From assembly GCF_025506355.1 (NCBI RefSeq), contig NZ_JANZYP010000044.1, positions 1 through 64,000 of the forward strand: DNA of 64,000 nucleotides. Direction: 5' to 3'. The notes beneath the pieces were generated by a model. The model made no database searches. It was given only the letters and a program-made list of their open reading frames with translations, and was not told where the DNA came from. Both the position numbers and the translations under genes were made by a program. This document shows positions 50,917 through 58,934 of the stretch, piece after piece; the first letter of the stretch is position 1, and the number at the start of each line of letters is the position of its first letter. Source of the stretch: Sphaerisporangium corydalis (GTDB lineage Bacteria > Actinomycetota > Actinomycetes > Streptosporangiales > Streptosporangiaceae).

Positions 50917-51555
50917 CTACGCCACTGTTCTGACCGAGAATTCGACGACGGTCATCAGTTCCTCCCGGGTGGCGCCGCCGCCGGCCTGCACGGCGAGCCC
51001 CTGACCAACGGTGGCGACATAGCGGGCGAGGGCACTGGCACTCTGGTCGGCGCGAAGGCCGCCCTCGGCTTTCAGCTGTTCGAACCGGTGCTCCAGCGCA
51101 TCTTGGACGGCGCGCCGCAGAGCGGTCAACAGGTCGGTGACCTCATGCTCACCCTCGCGGCAGGCGGTGCCGCCCTGGATCGTGAGGCATCCCGCGGGGC
51201 AGTCCGCCTCAGTGGCGCTCTCGATGACTCCGGTCAGGAACCGACGAACCACCGACTCGACGTCGGGACAGGCGAGCGCCACCTCGAGGACACGGCCGTT
51301 CAGCTCGGCGTAACGCCGCACGGCACGCTCGAACAGCTCCTGCTTCGACCCGAACGCCTTGTACAGGCTCGGTGGATTGATGCCTATCGCGGCGGTGAGG
51401 TCGGCGACCGTCGTCGCCGCGTAGCCCTGGCGCCAGAACAGCTCAAGGGCGCGATCGACCGCTTCGTCGACATCGAACGCCCGAGGCCGGCCCCGGCCGC
51501 GCTTCCGCGACAAGGGGAACCCGTCGGCGGGCTTCTCCAGGTCAGGCGTGGTCAT
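50917..51555 (-). CDS. TetR-family transcriptional regulator
   Basis: A 212-aa TetR protein: GRGRPRAFDVDEAVDRALEL, TTVADLTAAIGINPPSLYKA, and a C-terminal domain containing DCPAGCLTIQGGTACREGEH (TetR_C_16-like). It is divergent from the SDR gene at 51794 over 238 bp, which hold a dyad CGGTTTGTATACCG. It probably represses the SDR and perhaps the two genes after it. Confidence 0.92.
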   Translation of the reverse strand: MTTPDLEKPADGFPLSRKRGRGRPRAFDVDEAVDRALELFWRQGYAATTVADLTAAIGINPPSLYKAFGSKQELFERAVRRYAELNGRVLEVALACPDVESVVRRFLTGVIESATEADCPAGCLTIQGGTACREGEHEVTDLLTALRRAVQDALEHRFEQLKAEGGLRADQSASALARYVATVGQGLAVQAGGGATREELMTVVEFSVRTVA

Positions 51556-51624
51556 GACGCCATCCTATCGCCGCCGTACCCCGACTGGACAGGATTGGAT
51601 AGTGGGCGCTACATTAACGGCAAC

Positions 51625-51638
51625 CGGTTTGTATACCG
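51625..51638. promoter_or_regulatory. Dyad in the TetR/SDR divergent promoter
   Basis: CGGTTTGTATACCG has complementary ends (CGGT...ACCG) and lies 70 bp from the TetR start in the shared promoter region, one of the few AT-rich spots nearby. A TetR binding site is plausible. Confidence 0.5.
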
Positions 51639-51793
51639 ATCGCTACATAATCGAGGCCGCGGCAAGCATGCCGGCCAGGATGGCTCGGGCCCACGTAGGG
51701 ACCGGACCGCCTCCGCGTTCACGTAACAGACATGTCGTCTGCCTGGATCAGGGAGATCGAGCTGTCTGACCACCAAGTTTGGAGAGTACGAGC

Positions 51794-52537
51794 GTGAGTG
51801 ACTTCACCGGCAGGACCGCCCTGATCACCGGATCGACCTCGGGCATCGGCCGAGGCATCGCCGACAAGCTGGCCGGCTCCGGCGCCCGGGTCCTGATCAC
51901 CGGCCGCGACCTCGAGCGCGGCCACAACGCCGTCGCCGAGATCCGGGCCGCCGGCGGTAAGGCCGACTTCATTGCCGCTGATCTGCACGATGCCGCCAGC
52001 GCCAAGGCCCTGGCCGCCGAGGCGGTGGCCCTGGCCGGGGAGGTCGACATCCTCGTCAACAGCGCGGGCATCTTCATTCTCGGACCGACCGCAGCCCTCA
52101 CAGAGGCCGACTTCGACGCGACGTACAACATCAACGTCAAGGCTCTGTACTTCCTGGTCGCGGCGCTGGCTCCGCCGATGGCCGAGCGCGGGCGCGGTGC
52201 CATCATCAACATCACCACCGCTTTCGCGGAGAAGGGCGCGGTGGGCCCGGCGATCTATGGCTCCTCCAAGGCGGCGGTGGGCCTGCTCACCAAGTCGTGG
52301 GCGGCCGAATTCGGCCCCAGTGGCGTCCGGGTCAACGAGGTCAGCCCCGGCGCGGTGCTCACCGAAGGTACGCAGCGGGTGTTCGGCGAGGCCGTCCATG
52401 ATTTCCCCAACGGGACTCCGGCCAATCGCGTCGGCACACCCGCGGAAATCGCCGCCGCCGTGGTCTTCCTCGCCTCCGACGAGGCGTCTTACATCCACGG
52501 CGCGAGCATCGCGGTCGACGGAGGAATGGCCATCTGA
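51794..52537 (+). CDS. Short-chain dehydrogenase/reductase (FabG-like)
   Basis: A 247-aa classical SDR: GRTALITGSTSGIGRGIADK (TGxxxGIG), ILVNSAGIFILGPTAALTEA, IINITTAFAEKGAVGPAIYG with YGSSK catalytic motif, PGAVLTEG, and the C-terminal SYIHGASIAVDGGMAI. Complete catalytic residues; NADP or NAD preference not obvious. GTG 51794 is preceded by TTTGGAGAG. It leads a probable three-gene unit with 52604 and 53796 on the same strand, controlled by the divergent TetR protein. Confidence 0.93.
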   Translation: MSDFTGRTALITGSTSGIGRGIADKLAGSGARVLITGRDLERGHNAVAEIRAAGGKADFIAADLHDAASAKALAAEAVALAGEVDILVNSAGIFILGPTAALTEADFDATYNINVKALYFLVAALAPPMAERGRGAIINITTAFAEKGAVGPAIYGSSKAAVGLLTKSWAAEFGPSGVRVNEVSPGAVLTEGTQRVFGEAVHDFPNGTPANRVGTPAEIAAAVVFLASDEASYIHGASIAVDGGMAI

Positions 52538-52603
52538 TTCGCCTTCCAGGGCGATGATCAGACCGGCTGGCCGTCTTGGCGGCCTGTACAAGAGGAGACC
52601 ATT

Positions 52604-53791
52604 GTGACCACGATCAACCAAGTCACCCTGCAATCGGCGGGAGCTCTGACCTTCAGCCCCGACGGGGTCCTGTTCGTCGGCGACAGCAAGCTCGGGGCCG
52701 TCTTCGCCTTCGAGACGGAACGCGGGCAGGTGCCATCCTCGCTGGATCCCTTCCTCTTCGAGTCGATCGACGAGAAGATCGCCGCGGCGCTGGGCGTAAC
52801 GGCGAAAAGCCTGGTGATGAACGGGATGGCCGTCCACCCTGTGACGCGCGAGCCGTACCTGTCGGTCGGCGTGCGCGACGGCGATCGCCTGGAGCCCGCG
52901 GTCGTGAGCGTCTCGCTCACCGGCGAGATCCGCCCGTTCGACCTCTCATCGTCGAAGGTGACGGTGCACCGACTGTCCGACGTTCCCGACGAGGGCAAGA
53001 CCTTCGCGTCGCGGGCCGGTATTTTCCCATTGCCACCGGCGGCCTTCTTCGAGGAGAAGGCGCGCACGCCGCTGCGATCCATGACGATCGTGGACCTGAA
53101 GTTCCACGCCGGGGAGGTGTTCGTCGCCGGCGTCTCGAATCAGGAGTTCTCCTCCACGTTGCGGCGGATCCCTTACCCGTTCACCGGGGCCGCAGGCGAG
53201 ACCCAGTTGGAGATCTACCACCTCGCCCACGGCATATACGAAACGCGTGCGCCGATCCGGGCCATGCAGTTCGCCACCATTGACGGCGAGGACACGCTCA
53301 TCGCCGCCTACGCTTGCAGCCCGCTGGTCACCATTCCGGTCTCAGAGCTGAAGCACGGCGCGCAGGTGAGGGGCAAGACGATCGGTGACATGGGCAACGG
53401 CCAGCCCATCAGCATGGTCGCCTACCGTGACGGGGAGGGGGACAAGCTGTTCATCACCAATGTCGGCCGCGGGCCCATGGTGGTCCCGCTCGCCGGGATC
53501 CGCTCCGCCGAAGGTTTCACCCCCGCCAACCGGCCGACCCAGGGACCGATGCTGGACCAATCTCCCTTCATGCCGGCCGGGCCGGTCGGCAAGCAGGTGC
53601 TGTTCGTCGGATCCTCGCTGCGGGCGGATCTGTTCAGCGATCGCTTCTTCGTCTCGCTGACCCGCTACGCGGATACCGGCGATCTGACGCTGGAGACCCT
53701 GATGGTCGCCCCGATGCCCGCACGGCTGGACAAGATCTGGGTGGAGATGGATTTCCCGGGCGCCGAGAGCCCGCACAAGCTGACGGCGTGA
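52604..53791 (+). CDS. Propeller-like protein of unknown function
   Basis: A 395-aa protein without signal peptide or membrane helix. Short beta-strand repeats recur: ALTFSPDGVLFVGDSKLGAV, KSLVMNGMAVHPVTREPYLS, VVSVSLTGEIRPFDLSSS, MTIVDLKFHAGEVFVAGVSN, ISMVAYRDGEGDKLFITNVG, which resemble blades of a beta-propeller (NHL/YncE-like). I know no described function. GTG 52604 follows AAGAGGAG. It is followed after four bases by the Ig-like-domain gene, so the two are surely co-transcribed and may form a complex. Confidence 0.75.
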   Translation: MTTINQVTLQSAGALTFSPDGVLFVGDSKLGAVFAFETERGQVPSSLDPFLFESIDEKIAAALGVTAKSLVMNGMAVHPVTREPYLSVGVRDGDRLEPAVVSVSLTGEIRPFDLSSSKVTVHRLSDVPDEGKTFASRAGIFPLPPAAFFEEKARTPLRSMTIVDLKFHAGEVFVAGVSNQEFSSTLRRIPYPFTGAAGETQLEIYHLAHGIYETRAPIRAMQFATIDGEDTLIAAYACSPLVTIPVSELKHGAQVRGKTIGDMGNGQPISMVAYRDGEGDKLFITNVGRGPMVVPLAGIRSAEGFTPANRPTQGPMLDQSPFMPAGPVGKQVLFVGSSLRADLFSDRFFVSLTRYADTGDLTLETLMVAPMPARLDKIWVEMDFPGAESPHKLTA

Positions 53792-53795
53792 AACT

Positions 53796-54572
53796 TTGAG
53801 CGAGCCCGAGGTGTGTGTCCAAGCTTCCCCAGAGGTGCCGATCGCCATTTCTCCTCAGGCCACGGTCCTCCCCGCCAACACCCTGCGTTTCTACATACAC
53901 TTTCCGAGACCAGCGGAGGCACACTTCGATCGTGACCACCTCTGGCTGCTGGACGAGGAAGAACAGGTGGTGCGTGACCCCTTCCTCGTCCTGTCGCACG
54001 AACTCTGGTCCGTCGACGGGCACCGCCTGACGGTCCTGATGGAGCCGGGAAGGATCAAACGCGGTCTTGGAACCGACCCGGCTCACGAGCCGGCACTCGT
54101 CGTCGGACGCACTTACAGCCTTGTCGTCACGGCGCTCGGGCGAACAGCGGGCCATACCTTCCGCGTCAGCGATCCGGTTCTGAAGGCGGTCGACGAGACC
54201 CACTGGCGCCTCGTCTCCCCGGCGATGGGGAGCCTCGAACCCGCCGTCGTGCACTTCGACAGGGTGATGGACGCCGCCCTTTGCGAGGACGAGATCGAAG
54301 TCCTGGCCCCGTCAGGAGAGGTCATTCAGACGCGTACGTCACTCGCACCGGACGGAACCGCGGCGCGGCTCACCCCGGACCACCCGTGGCGCGCCGGGAA
54401 GCACCTCCTCGTCGTCTCTGAACGTCTCGAAGACGTTTGTGGCAACAGGTTGGGCGAGGCCCTGGACCATGACCTGGGCGCGGGTGGACCGCCGCGGGCC
54501 GGGATGATCGACTTCACGACTCGCAGCGTCACCACGCCCTCATCTGCCCAGGCGGTGGGGTCTGCCCGGTAG
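53796..54572 (+). CDS. Ig-like-domain protein of unknown function, partner of the preceding gene
   Basis: A 258-aa protein with two beta-sandwich-like halves. The first (about 20-110) has VLPANTLRFYIHFPRP, HLWLLDEEEQVVRDPFL and LEPGRIKRGLG-like strands; the second (about 125-230) shows PAVVHFDRVMDAALCEDEIE and WRAGKHLLVVSERLEDVCGN, the pattern of SbsA/Big_5 Ig-like domains. No signal peptide or anchor is seen. TTG 53796 is the best start; it lies four bases after the previous stop and lacks a Shine-Dalgarno, implying translational coupling. GTG 53811 is an alternative. Function unknown. Confidence 0.72.
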   Translation: MSEPEVCVQASPEVPIAISPQATVLPANTLRFYIHFPRPAEAHFDRDHLWLLDEEEQVVRDPFLVLSHELWSVDGHRLTVLMEPGRIKRGLGTDPAHEPALVVGRTYSLVVTALGRTAGHTFRVSDPVLKAVDETHWRLVSPAMGSLEPAVVHFDRVMDAALCEDEIEVLAPSGEVIQTRTSLAPDGTAARLTPDHPWRAGKHLLVVSERLEDVCGNRLGEALDHDLGAGGPPRAGMIDFTTRSVTTPSSAQAVGSAR

Positions 54573-54605
54573 ACGGCTCTGTCCTCAACCCCCGATGCGG
54601 CCCTG

Positions 54606-55763
54606 TCAGTCCAGGCGTACGGCGTGGTCGAGGAAGACGATGCCGTCGATCTGGTCGAGCCGGGCCGGGTCCAGCGGGAAGTAACGGAAGTCGGGGGACA
54701 CGCGCGGGGTGGGCTCGGTGACGGCCCCGGCCAGGCGTCGGGCGTCGACGAGTGAGCGGTCCCACGGGAGCGTGGACAGGACGCCCTCGATGGTGTCCGG
54801 GGACGGGACGTCGTCGCCGGTCGTACCGAGGGCCGTGGCCAGGAAGGCGTACCGGTCGCCCAGGTGGGTGGCGGCGATCGCCCCCGCGCTCCACCACTCC
54901 AGCGTCTGGTCGCCGAGCGGCATGAGGCTCTTGTTCCGCTGCAGGTGGAGGTTGTGGCCGAAGACCAGGGCCGGGCCGCGCTCGGCGACGGCGCGCAGGT
55001 TGGCGGCCATCATCGCGTCCCGCAGGGCCGACAGCCGGGTCCACCGCGCCGGGGACGCGTCGGCCATCCAGTGGTGGTAGCGGAGCAGGCCGACGGCGGT
55101 GCGCCCGTACAGTTCGGCCCGCTCCAGGTCCGCCGCGCTCAGGCGGGGCACCTGCGTGCCCAGCAGGCCCACCAGGTCGTCGGCGATCACCCGCAGCCGC
55201 TGGGCCTCGGGGGACCGGCCGATCGACAGGGACGGATCCCTGGCCGCGGCCTCGTCCGCCCACGGCTCGTCCGGGCCGAGCAGCGTGTCCAGGGTCTCCA
55301 TGGTGCAGGGGAGCGGGCCGTCGAGGAGGGCGTGGAGGGCGGTGAGCGCCTGGCGCGGGCTCGCCGCCCAGTACTCCAGCGGGCCGTCGAACCCGAAGAA
55401 CCGGAGCTTGTCGTCGTGCTCCTCGTTATAGGCGCGCATCCAGTCCACGAGGTCGCGGTTGGCCGGGGACGCGCCGAAGGCGTGGCTGAAGCCGCGTTCC
55501 ATGACGTCGTCGAGCGTGCCCGCGCCCGTCGCGATGTGGTCGTCGACCACCAGGCCCATGAGGCAGTCGCTTTCGATGGCGAACGACCGGTAGCCCTCGT
55601 GCTCGACCAGATGCCGGAAGATCTCGTTGCGCGCGTCGCCCAGTTCGCCGACGAAGTGCCGGGCCTCGCCCAGGCCGAGCACCAGGGGTTCGGCGGGAAG
55701 CGACCGGAGGAACGCCGATACGCCCGCGCCATCGAGGGGCCGGGCCATGTCCTTGATGTCCAT
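54606..55763 (-). CDS. Erythromycin esterase-like protein
   Basis: A 385-aa EreA/EreB-family protein: LVLGLGEARHFVGELGDARN (Glu/His of the metal or catalytic site), RSFAIESDCLMGLVVDDHIA, and ALVFGHNLHLQRNKSLMPLG (His). ANRDLVDWMRAYNEEHDDKL is also typical. These enzymes open the lactone of macrolides or act on other esters. ATG 55763 was chosen by homology length; the Shine-Dalgarno is weak. Divergent from the double-MerR regulator at 55853, 89 bp away, as in TioE-type resistance pairs. Confidence 0.88.
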   Translation of the reverse strand: MDIKDMARPLDGAGVSAFLRSLPAEPLVLGLGEARHFVGELGDARNEIFRHLVEHEGYRSFAIESDCLMGLVVDDHIATGAGTLDDVMERGFSHAFGASPANRDLVDWMRAYNEEHDDKLRFFGFDGPLEYWAASPRQALTALHALLDGPLPCTMETLDTLLGPDEPWADEAAARDPSLSIGRSPEAQRLRVIADDLVGLLGTQVPRLSAADLERAELYGRTAVGLLRYHHWMADASPARWTRLSALRDAMMAANLRAVAERGPALVFGHNLHLQRNKSLMPLGDQTLEWWSAGAIAATHLGDRYAFLATALGTTGDDVPSPDTIEGVLSTLPWDRSLVDARRLAGAVTEPTPRVSPDFRYFPLDPARLDQIDGIVFLDHAVRLD

Positions 55764-55852
55764 GCCTAAACGGTATCGTTGAACATTCGGTGTAAACTTT
55801 GGCGGGAAAATGCCCGCTCCGACGTGATGGACCTTCAATCGGTGATGCACCC

Positions 55853-56536
55853 ATGAGGCCGGTGGACCTGGCGCGCGAGCATGGCCTGTCCACCCAGGCG
55901 ATCAGGAACTACGAGGACGCCGGCATCCTGCCCGCCGCCGAACGCACCGTCCACGGCTATCGCACCTACACGCCGTTGCACGCGCGGGCCCTGCGCGCGT
56001 TCCTCGCCCTCGTGCCCGGGCACGGTCACCAGACGGCAACGTCGATCATGCAGGCGGCCGGCCGGGGCGCCGTCGAGGACGCGCTGCGGATCATCGACGA
56101 GAGCCACCGCCGGCTTCTCGACGACCGCCGCACCCTCCAGGCCGTCGAGGCCGCGCTCCGCGATCTGGCGCCCGTGCCGCAGGAGCGCGGCGACACCTTC
56201 ATCGGCCCGCTGGCAGGGAGGCTCGGCATCCGCCCCGCCACCCTGCGCAAATGGGAGAACGCCGGGCTGGTCCGGCCGCGCCGGGATCCGCGGACGGGCT
56301 ACCGGATCTACGGCGCGGCCGACGTACGGGACGTCCGGCTGGCCCACCAGCTCAGGCGGGGCGGCTACCTGCTGGAGCAGATCGCCCCGCTGATCGCGCA
56401 GGTCCGCTCGGCCGGCGGTGTCGCCCCGCTGGAGTCGACCCTGCGGGACTGGCAGGCCCGCCTGTCGGCCCGTGGCCGCGCCATGCTCAAGGGCGCCGCC
56501 GACCTGGACGCCTACCTGCGCGCCCGCGACCTCTGA
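55853..56536 (+). CDS. TioE-like regulator with two MerR-type DNA-binding domains
   Basis: A 227-aa protein with two MerR winged helices in one chain: residues 1-70 (VDLAREHGLSTQAIRNYEDA, GYRTYTPLHARALRAFLALV) and about 115-185 (GPLAGRLGIRPATLRKWENA, GYRIYGAADVRDVRLAHQLR). This is the layout of TioE-family regulators from actinomycetes. A canonical MerR protein has one such domain plus an effector coil. It is divergent from the erythromycin-esterase-like gene and probably controls it. ATG 55853 gives the natural MerR start. Confidence 0.88.
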   Translation: MRPVDLAREHGLSTQAIRNYEDAGILPAAERTVHGYRTYTPLHARALRAFLALVPGHGHQTATSIMQAAGRGAVEDALRIIDESHRRLLDDRRTLQAVEAALRDLAPVPQERGDTFIGPLAGRLGIRPATLRKWENAGLVRPRRDPRTGYRIYGAADVRDVRLAHQLRRGGYLLEQIAPLIAQVRSAGGVAPLESTLRDWQARLSARGRAMLKGAADLDAYLRARDL

Positions 56537-56542
56537 GGACGA

Positions 56543-57274
56543 TCAGCCGGCAGGCGGACCGGCCAGCAGGCAGAACTCGTTGCCGTCAGGGTCGGCCATC
56601 GCCACCTGGCCGGCCTCGCCCTGGCCGGTGGCGAGGCGGGTCGCCCCGAGGGAGACCAGGCGGTCGGCCTCCGCTTCCTGGTCGCCGCCCGCGGGCGGGG
56701 CGAGGTCGAAGTGCAGCCTGTTCTTGCCGGTCTTCTCCGCCACCGGCGGGCCACCCCAGGTGATCTTCGGGCCGCCGTGCGGCGAGCGGATGGCGGTCTC
56801 CTCGTCCTGGTCCCAGACCAGCGGCCAGCCCAGCGCCTCGCTCCAGAAGTACCCGACCCGCTGGGTGCCGTCGCTGGACAGCGCGCCGATGAAACCGCAG
56901 TCGGCGAGGAACTTGTTGTCCGGCTCGATGACGCAGAACTCGTTGCCCTCGGGGTCGGCGAGCACGACGTGGCGCTCTTCGGGGAGCTGCCCGACGTCGA
57001 TGTGCCGCCCGCCGAGTTCCAGCGCCCTCGCCACCGTCGCCTGCTGGTCCTCAACAGAGGTGCTGGTCAGATCGAAGTGCGTCTGGTTGGGGCCGGTCTT
57101 CTCCTCCTGGGTCGGCAGGAATCGGATCCGGAACCCGGTGTCGTCGTTCGGCAGGAGCGTGACGCCGTCATGAGGGTCGTCCACGATCTTCCAGCCCAGG
57201 ACCCCGGCCCAGAACCGCGCGAGAAGGTGCGGGTCGTTCGCGTCGAAGCAGAGCGCGACGAGCTGAGAAGGCAT
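56543..57274 (-). CDS. Double-VOC-domain (glyoxalase-like) protein
   Basis: A 243-aa protein made of two VOC modules (LVALCFDANDPHLLARFWAG to VLADPEGNEFCVIEP; then GYFWSEALGWPLVWDQDEET to VAMADPDGNEFCLLAG). The duplicated ADPxGNEFC ends mark the two halves, which pair to make a binding site, as in resistance proteins and glyoxalase_6 members. No catalytic function can be assigned. Converges with the MerR gene; six bases separate the stops. Confidence 0.9.
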   Translation of the reverse strand: MPSQLVALCFDANDPHLLARFWAGVLGWKIVDDPHDGVTLLPNDDTGFRIRFLPTQEEKTGPNQTHFDLTSTSVEDQQATVARALELGGRHIDVGQLPEERHVVLADPEGNEFCVIEPDNKFLADCGFIGALSSDGTQRVGYFWSEALGWPLVWDQDEETAIRSPHGGPKITWGGPPVAEKTGKNRLHFDLAPPAGGDQEAEADRLVSLGATRLATGQGEAGQVAMADPDGNEFCLLAGPPAG

Positions 57275-57407
57275 CCGCGTCCCCGATCTGTTGGCTCACG
57301 GGCGCGGACAGGGCACGTCCCGCCGCGCATGACGAATGCCCACGCTAGCCCGCCCCCTGACCGGGACGCCAAGCATTTAAGCCGGGGGCGACGGCTCCGG
57401 CGGTGAC

Positions 57408-58286
57408 TCACTCCGGATCCGGCAGGGTCATCGCCGCGAGCCTGGCCGGGTCGCCCACGACAGCGATGCCGGTGATCAGGCCGCCGGTGACGGTGAACGC
57501 GATGACCGAGAGCGGGGTGCCGTCCTCGCGCCAGGACACCAGCCCGGGAAGGCCGTCGACGAGCACCGCCCGCCCCCGCGCGGCCGCGCCGGCGCCGAAC
57601 CGCGCGTTGGCGATGACCTCGGTCGCGCCGAGGATGACGACCTCGCCATGAGGGGTGTCGGCGGTCAGCCGCACCTGGGGGTCGAGCACGCGCAGCAGCC
57701 CTTCGAAGTCGCCGTCGCGGGCCGCCGCCAGGAAGGCCTGGACCACCTCACGCTGCTCCCGTCCAGCGGCGGCCGGCCGCTCGGTCGCCCGCACCTTCCT
57801 GCGGGCACGGCTGGCGAGCATCTTGGTGGCGTCGGCGGACCTGCCGAGGATCTGGCCGATCTCGGCGAACGGCACCGCGAACAGGTCGTGCAGCACGAAC
57901 GCCAGCCGCTCGCTCGGCCCGAGCGACTCAAGGACGACCAGGAGCGCGAGCCCGACCGAGTCGGCGAGCTCCACGTCGTCCTCGGGCGCGGAGCCGTCGT
58001 CGGCCGTCACCACCAGTTCGGGCAGCCGGTCGTCGTAGGACGCCTCGGGATGGACCTGGCGCGATCGCAGGACGTCGAGGCTGATCCGGCCGACCACCGT
58101 GGTCAGCCAGCCGGCGAAGTTGTGGATGGCCGCCGTGTCCTGGCGGGAGAGCCGCAGCCAGGCCTCCTGGACCACGTCCTCGGCGTCGGCGTGCGAGCCG
58201 AGCATGCGGTAGGCGACCGCACGCAGCCGGTCGCGCTGGGCCTCGAACGCCGCGGCCACCGGGTCCGCGGGGCTGGGGTGGGGCAT
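57408..58286 (-). CDS. ECF sigma factor, SigJ/ECF41-like with C-terminal SnoaL domain
   Basis: A 292-aa ECF factor: region 2 RLRAVAYRMLGSHADAEDVV, WLTTVVGRISLDVLRSRQVH; region 4 LGPSERLAFVLHDLFAVPFA and RSADATKMLASRARRKV; then a SnoaL/NTF2-like domain from FLAAARDGDFEGLLRVLDP. This is the SigJ/ECF41-type layout, in which the C-terminal domain tunes activity instead of an anti-sigma factor. It is divergent from an AhpD-like gene, the usual partner of ECF41 factors, with an inverted repeat in the shared promoter. Confidence 0.9.
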   Translation of the reverse strand: MPHPSPADPVAAAFEAQRDRLRAVAYRMLGSHADAEDVVQEAWLRLSRQDTAAIHNFAGWLTTVVGRISLDVLRSRQVHPEASYDDRLPELVVTADDGSAPEDDVELADSVGLALLVVLESLGPSERLAFVLHDLFAVPFAEIGQILGRSADATKMLASRARRKVRATERPAAAGREQREVVQAFLAAARDGDFEGLLRVLDPQVRLTADTPHGEVVILGATEVIANARFGAGAAARGRAVLVDGLPGLVSWREDGTPLSVIAFTVTGGLITGIAVVGDPARLAAMTLPDPE

Positions 58287-58309
58287 GTCGTTACCTTCCT
58301 CGCTTCCGC

Positions 58310-58330
58310 CTCGTCATGGGTGATGACGAG
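58310..58330. promoter_or_regulatory. Inverted repeat in the ECF/AhpD-like divergent promoter
   Basis: CTCGTCAT (58310-58317) and ATGACGAG (58323-58330) are exact complements separated by five bases. Each arm carries CGTC, the -10-like element of ECF-dependent promoters, reading outward in both directions. It may drive both divergent genes, but no matching -35 element was confirmed. Confidence 0.5.
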
Positions 58331-58369
58331 CCCGGATGGGCGCAGGTAACCGATGAAGGGGCAGGACCC

Positions 58370-58819
58370 ATGGAAGCACGAATGAAGAGCCGGGCGAACG
58401 CCGACGTGACGACGGCGATCCAGCACCTTTTCACGGCGATCCACGCCGGTGGGGTCGACCCGCGCCTGCTGGAACTGGTCCACCTGAGGGCCAGCCAGAT
58501 CAACGGCTGCGGCCCGTGCGTGTTCGCCGGGGTCGAGTCGGCCAAGAAGCACGGGGAGACCGACGAGCGGCTGCACAATGTGGTCACGTGGCGGGAGACG
58601 CCCTTCTTCGCCGAGGACGAGCGGGCGGCGCTCGCGCTGACCGAGGCCGCCACCCGGATCCAGGACGGCGCGCCGGGCGTGACCGACGAGATCTGGGACG
58701 CCGCCGCGGGCCACTTCGACGAGAACCAGCTGTCCGCGATCATCCTGGAGATCGCGCTGACCAACTTCTTCAACCGGATCAACCGCACCACCCGCGAGCA
58801 GGCCGGCAAGACCTGGTGA
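58370..58819 (+). CDS. Carboxymuconolactone decarboxylase/AhpD-like protein
   Basis: A 149-aa AhpD-fold protein: LLELVHLRASQINGCGPCVF with the CxxC pair Cys47 and Cys50, AGVESAKKHGE, ERLHNVVTWRETPFFAEDER and EIALTNFFNRINRTT. The second half of the classical CxxCxxxH motif is altered (Gly instead of His four residues after the second Cys), so redox activity may differ. Divergent partner of the ECF factor, as in ECF41 systems. ATG 58370 is preceded by GCAGG. Confidence 0.9.
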   Translation: MEARMKSRANADVTTAIQHLFTAIHAGGVDPRLLELVHLRASQINGCGPCVFAGVESAKKHGETDERLHNVVTWRETPFFAEDERAALALTEAATRIQDGAPGVTDEIWDAAAGHFDENQLSAIILEIALTNFFNRINRTTREQAGKTW

Positions 58820-58826
58820 GCCGGGC

Positions 58827-58858
58827 GGGGCGTCGTCCACCCAAAGGGATGGCGCCCC
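58827..58858. terminator. Hairpin terminator between convergent genes
   Basis: GGGGCGTCGTCC (58827-58838) pairs with GGATGGCGCCCC (58847-58858), 12 pairs including two G-T wobbles, with an eight-base loop. It sits eight bases after the AhpD-like stop and before the convergent DUF1479 gene. Confidence 0.65.
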
Positions 58859-58934
58859 ACCGGCCGGGACGCCGGGAGCACGAGCCGTCACGCGCGCGCA
58901 CCCTCGCCCGCGCGACGACCGGGAAGAACGCCGC

